Positions 59,856 through 64,000 of a stretch of DNA of 64,000 nucleotides are shown in pieces (positions within the stretch are counted from its first letter, which is position 1; the number at the start of each line of letters is the position of its first letter). The stretch is from Gamsiella multidivaricata (taxonomy: Eukaryota; Mortierellomycota; Mortierellomycetes; Mortierellales; Mortierellaceae). The notes below the pieces were generated by a model that worked only from the letters and a program-made list of their open reading frames with translations, was not told where the DNA came from and made no database searches. The stretch spans positions 682,001 through 746,000 of the forward strand of contig NW_026251709.1 of NCBI RefSeq assembly GCF_025024155.1. The letters run 5' to 3'. The position numbers were made by a program, and so were the translations under genes.

Positions 59856-60095
59856 ATGGCCACCTCCTCAACCTCCTTAGACTCTCAGCCCTGCCACAAG
59901 CAAGCCTGTGCGATCCAATCCTGTCTGACAAAGAACAACTACCAAGAAAGTCGGTGCAAGGACGTTATCGAGAAGCTGGAGCAGTGCTGTCAAGCCCTCA
60001 TAGATGCCGGCGGATCCTCGCCCAGCTGCCCCACCAAGAAGTACAAGAAAAAGACGCCCTCCTTAGAGCCACCGTCATCATCATCATCGACCTAA
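59856..60095 (+). CDS. CMC4: Cmc4, twin CX9C mitochondrial intermembrane-space protein
   Basis: A single exon of 80 codons (79 residues). The spacing of cysteines in QPCHKQACAIQSCLTKNNYQ and ESRCKDVIEKLEQCCQALID matches the coiled-coil-helix fold of Cmc4 (p8-MTCP1 in animals), imported through Mia40 oxidative folding. Its exact task is not settled; CX9C proteins generally assist respiratory-chain assembly. The C-terminus is Lys- then Ser-rich and dispensable-looking. The start codon lies 213 bp from the divergent DFG10 start, so the two probably share a promoter. Confidence 0.9.
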   Translation: MATSSTSLDSQPCHKQACAIQSCLTKNNYQESRCKDVIEKLEQCCQALIDAGGSSPSCPTKKYKKKTPSLEPPSSSSST

Positions 60096-60409
60096 GGGCC
60101 TTCAGAGTAGCATTGAAGCCAACATGCAATAAACAAAGACACGCTTCCCAAAGCATTCCTCCTCTTCAGTTGTTTCGCATGCTGTCAAGAGAGTGTACGA
60201 AGTGACATAGACATAGACAACACCATGGAGACCATATTGTGTTTGTTATTACTATCGTAAACAAAAAAAAACAATGGTTCGGATTTGAGAGGATGGAGGG
60301 AAGGTGAAGGTGGGTAGTTGAGGATGGGCAGAAAGAAGATGGATCAAAAAGGGCGCGTCAAAAGAATCAGCTAAAACAAAAAAGCGTTCAATCGCACTCA
60401 ATTGCCTGC
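60096..60409. other. Convergent 3' flanks of CMC4 and the cold-shock gene
   Basis: AATAAA at about 60128 follows the CMC4 stop. The remainder is the A/G-rich 3' flank of the minus-strand gene. No gene is seen. Confidence 0.6.
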
Positions 60410-62887
60410 TTAGTGCTGCTGAGGACCTCCGCCAGAAGCCTGGGAATTCCAACCGGCCGCCTGGGGTCCAGCATTCGATCCGTAGGGCTGTCCAAACGAC
60501 GATGGTGCATTCTGCTGCTGACCCTGCTGACCCTGCAACCCTGCGTTCGCGCCACCATAGCCACCCTGAGGGTATCCGTACTGGAACTGGCTGTTACCCT
60601 GCTGGAATCCCTGGCCTCCAAAGCCATGCTGCTGGTAGCCCTGGCCATATCCCTGCTGACCACTGGCTCCCTGGCCACCATAAGGCGCGTTGCCCATGCC
60701 TCCGAATCCACCGCCATAGGCTATATAAAAAATATAAAAAATAGATTGTCGAGACAATGTCAGCAAAGCTGCCTTTTTTGGATACCATATTCCCGCCTTT
60801 TTTTTTTTCTTTTATCCGTCTTTACCGTTGGGTCCGCCGAATCCACCATATCCGCCGCCATATCCTCCGCCACCATAGCGACCACCGCCATGTCTAGACA
60901 AATAAAAGACGGGCGATGGTGAGTTGCGATGTCTTGGAATCATTACGTCAGCAGGGTGGCTATCTGGTGTCCTTACCCGTAGCCACCGCGACCAATGTTG
61001 GGATCACCACGGACAGAGGCACCATGAGGGCCAGTTACATTGGCAGCCTGCATGCCCTTGGGGCCTGGCACAATGTCATATTCGACCTGTCAAAATAAGA
61101 AGGAACAAAAGAATAAGAATGGGCCTATCCTGTCCTGTCGGGACCGTACACGAAATAAGATAAAATAAAAGTGTCGATGGACAATCGTATTCGTTTCTAC
61201 CTCTTCACCCTATCAGGTACAAACAGAAAATAAGGATGGATCAGATTAGCATGGGGCGTTCTCGAATACATGTTTGGGCGCTGCTCTTTGTGTTCAAACG
61301 GATAGGATACCTCTGCAAGACTCTTAAATCCGCCATCATTGTGGATGGCGGTGTGGTGGACAAAGACTAAAACGAACGAATGGATGGGTCAATAATAAAT
61401 TAATTATTCAGTTACCGTGCGCCCACGGAAACAATCATCAAGAGCGGGCTAGCAGCGGACAATAACAAAACAAATGGAAACAGCAGCAATCCTCCCTTGG
61501 CAAGAAAAAGGAAACAGCAGCAACAATAGCGAGACCAACACCAGTAATACGATAAGGCATCCAGAGGGAAAAAAGAGGCGTAAACAACAAGAAACAACAG
61601 TGAAAGCGACGATGAAAGCGACGCTAAGCACCTTCATCCCCCGACTGAGAACGGCACCAGGCGGTACTCCAGATTGTCCCCACACTTTTCTCTTGCGAGA
61701 CAAAATAATGTCGTGTGTCGCACCACGATGCCGTGCCGACCTCCAACTCTTTCGAGGCATCGCACTCGCCCGTCTCCTCCCTGGATCTTCCCCGTCGCAT
61801 GTCCTGTAATTGTTGCGGCTGGTGCGAGTGTTGATGTAAGCTGCCACCGTCCTCTCTCCCTTTCTCTCTTTTTTTTTCATGATATGCTGACAAACAACCG
61901 GTTTTGTACGTTAAATAAAGACCTCTGCCGATATGGTTCCTGCTTGCTTCATGAAATGGTGTGCGTCTGTCTGTAAAGTGTCCAGTACACCGCGACGATG
62001 CTGTCCATTCCCACGGCGACCTTGCTCCACTCACTCTCTCCTACGTATGCCTCCATTGGTCCTGCAGGCGAAGCGAGCAGAGAAGAGGCCCTTCTGATCC
62101 TATCGTCACTTCCTACTTCGACCCAGCATACACCAGCATACACCCTCCACGCATCTGCTCACAGACAAATAACTCGCACTAATCTGCCGAGCCCAACCTC
62201 ACTTGTTTAATTTCGATCGGTTGTCGGTGCGCTCCCCCGTTCTCTCCTGTCTACTTAGGCAAGCCTCTCTTGTACTCACCACTCTCTCTCTTTGACCGAT
62301 TGAGTAAATGAATGAGTGAAAAAGGATTAAAGAAACTTTTGGAGTGTCTTTGGACACGTAAAATAAAAAAGGGACCATTCCTTCAGTATTCGCTCATCAT
62401 TTCCCACGAACAGGGGAACCTCTCCATTTTTTCTGATCCCTGGCCTGGCGCAAAAAAAGAAAAAAAAAAAAAAAAAAAAGAGGCGCCAAAGAAGAACCTG
62501 CCCCAGAGTACAACTGCCGACCTCGGTATTCCTCTCGATCGAGAGTAGGACCCAGTCCCCAACAATAGCGTGACAGCAAGGATCGCAGACAACCGTGCCC
62601 TGGAACAGGGGATAAAATCGAAAGGGGCCGACAAGTTCAAGGAGGAGGAGGACAGGTCCGCGGACCCATTGACAGAAAAATAAAATAAAATAAGGAGCAC
62701 AGCGCGAAGGGGTCTGAGAGTGAGGAACCAAAGGCAGTGGAGCCATTGGAGGATCTACCGACCAAGGGTCCGATGACCGAGGCACTCTGTTCGAAAGCGA
62801 GTGCCTATCACTGATCACTTCCTCCATTCTGATATACAGCTACAGTGCTCAATCGATGCATTGCATTGCAATCCTCTACTACTGCTC

Positions 62888-62922
<35 letters not shown>

Positions 62923-63112
62923 GGTCTTGTGCTTTACACAATAAAATAAAGTAAAGAACGGGCATGAAGCCAATTTGGCAAAGAATGGATGACTTACTCT
63001 CGTCCACAGGGTTGGCTTCAGTACTCTCTGAAGGGATAATGAAACCAAATCCCTTTTGGCTGTTGAAGAACTTGACTCTTCCGGATCTGCGGGCAGCGAC
63101 GGGGGCAGACAT
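60410..63112 (-). CDS. Cold-shock-domain, glycine/glutamine-rich RNA-binding protein
   Basis: Five exons (63112..62998, 61366..61311, 61086..60977, 60893..60826, 60720..60410) give 219 residues. The cold-shock domain spans about residues 10-78: SGRVKFFNSQKGFGFIIPSE carries the RNP1 motif, exon 2 gives IFVHHTAIHNDGGFKSLAE with the RNP2 motif, and exon 3 begins VEYDIVPGPKGMQAANVTGP. A Gly/Tyr/Arg-rich region (GRYGGGGYGGGYGGFGGPNG) and a Gly/Gln-rich tail follow. This suggests a Y-box-like mRNA-binding protein able to phase separate. Intron 1 (62997..61367) is 1,631 bp, the longest here, and contains a CTG repeat and a 19-A run. All junctions keep phase, and the domain crosses two of them. Confidence 0.9.
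62891..62921. repeat. (CTG)10 trinucleotide repeat in intron
   Basis: About ten uninterrupted CTG units on the plus strand, so CAG on the transcript, sit in the first intron of the cold-shock gene about 75-105 bp past the donor. It is long enough to be length-variable. Confidence 0.9.
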
Positions 63113-63706
63113 TTTTTTTTTTTCTTTCTTTTTGATTACAGGGAAGGACCAGCAAAAAAAAAAAAAAATGAAAAATGAAAAAGACAGAGAAATGAAAGAA
63201 AACGTACAGTCAAAAAAAAAGAAAAAAAAAAAAAGAGCAGATAAAAGTGGATACTGTTGTAAGGACTTTTTTACTAACTGATGCAAAGTACAATGCAAGT
63301 TAATGGATAAACGAACAGAAAGAGCGATACAAGATAGCAATTAAAACAGCAAAAGGAGCACTGACGACTGAACCACTGACTGGACTGACTGACTGACTGA
63401 CTGATTGACTGACTGACTGAGAGACTGATTCACTGACAGGACTGACTGACTGATGGACGACTGACAAAACGGAAACAGATTTCAACAGAATGGAGAAACA
63501 ACAAAAAGAAGAGAGGAATGAAGAAAAAAGAAGGACGAACAGGCCAGCCAGAAGGCAGGCGTATGCATGCACGCTACTACATTTCGACAGGGGGAGAGTA
63601 CAGAACAATTCAAGCTCAAATACGTCACAGAACGCATCTTTGCAGGAAAGTACTGCATCTGAACTATGAGAGTGTTACTTGCTGACACACATTTATCTTA
63701 CATGGT
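63113..63706. other. Upstream region of the cold-shock gene
   Basis: About 590 bp. It is A-rich on the plus strand near 63150-63240, then a GACT minisatellite, then unremarkable sequence up to the transposon remnant. Confidence 0.6.
63375..63466. repeat. (GACT)n imperfect minisatellite
   Basis: Imperfect tandem GACT units with GATT, GAGA and GGACT interruptions span about 90 bp, roughly 260-350 bp upstream of the cold-shock gene ATG. On the minus strand they read AGTC. Confidence 0.85.
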
Positions 63707-64000
63707 CTATTGTCCCTTGGCGCCAGGCGTTTCCATCCCTTCCATGGGTGAGGCTGCTCGCTTGCGTCCGCCAGTCCATCCTTGCCCTTATCCTCGCCCC
63801 GCTCTGCTACCGCTGTTGCTGCTACCACTACTGCTTTCCCCGACTTCTGTGTGTGGTCTCGTATCTTGCATCCAATGGTCGTTCCTGTCCTTACCTACTG
63901 GCTGAAGATAGAGCGGTCGCTGTTGATGGAGTAAACGGCTGCTGCCATAATATCGCGGCGCATGAAAGCGCCACAGGCTGAGCAGTATAGCCTGCATATC
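63707..64000 (-). pseudogene. Broken C-terminus of a zinc-ribbon transposon protein (TnpB/Fanzor-like?)
   Basis: Entering from the right edge on the minus strand, one frame reads YCSACGAFMRRDIMAA, a CxxC followed by R-D-x-x-A-A as at the end of OrfB/TnpB-type zinc-ribbon nucleases. The sense then moves to another frame (LLHQQRPLYLQPVGKDRNDH), runs through a Ser/Gly-rich tail, hits TAA at 63790-63788, and continues in the same frame as GGRKRAASPMEGMETPGAKG to TAG at 63709-63707. One frameshift and one stop make it a relic. The rest of the gene is outside the window, so the family call is tentative. Other zinc-ribbon transposases are possible. Confidence 0.42.

Noticed and set aside
63375..63466. 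GACT repeats as a CRISPR-like array
   Set aside because: There are no spacers; units are contiguous 4-mers, so it is a simple minisatellite.

Overview
The window is nuclear DNA of a filamentous fungus, most likely an early-diverging lineage such as Mortierellomycota or a close relative. The placement is inferred from gene content and intron style, not from a search. Genes are monocistronic and packed on both strands. They have short GT-AG introns (mostly 50-200 bp), long A/T homopolymers in introns and leaders, and fungal proteins such as CRT10, a Pho80-type cyclin, DFG10, ERF4 and EF-2. They also include proteins absent from budding yeast: kaptin, TMEM135 and STRAP. No rRNA, tRNA, CRISPR array or bacterial operon was found. 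Exon boundaries were worked out by hand and checked for reading phase, so every intact spliced model below adds up to whole codons.

Layout, left to right. 0-5 kb: the 5' part of a membrane-anchored alginate-lyase-type protein (-) and GET4 (-). 5-12 kb: CRT10-like WD40 protein (+) and a large F-box/LRR protein (-). 13-18 kb: a broken unknown gene (+), STRAP (+) and RER1 (-). 19-26 kb: TBCC (+), ERF4/GOLGA7-type palmitoylation subunit (-), dolichyl-diphosphatase (+) and heme oxygenase (-). 28-36 kb: TMEM135-like (+), EMC4 (+) and a DSF2-like Sel1-repeat protein (-). 38-44 kb: a decayed MscL channel gene (+) and a Pho80-type cyclin (+). 47-55 kb: SAP30 (-), kaptin (+) and elongation factor 2 (-). 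56-64 kb: a PC-esterase-like Golgi protein (+), polyprenol reductase DFG10 (-), CMC4 (+), a cold-shock-domain protein (-) and, at the right edge, the broken tail of a zinc-ribbon transposon protein (-).

There is no single pathway. Several genes do share endomembrane themes: GET4 and EMC4 (membrane-protein insertion), RER1 (ER retrieval), ERF4 (palmitoylation), and CWH8 plus DFG10 (dolichol supply for N-glycosylation). This looks like ordinary eukaryotic gene mixing, not a cluster. The most notable items are the MscL pseudogene with at least four lesions, a fungal kaptin (a KICSTOR subunit in animals) ending in a charged helix encoded by a 253-nt pure-purine tract, a PC-esterase-like protein lacking its catalytic Ser and His, a second pseudogene of unknown family, and the transposon remnant at the edge.
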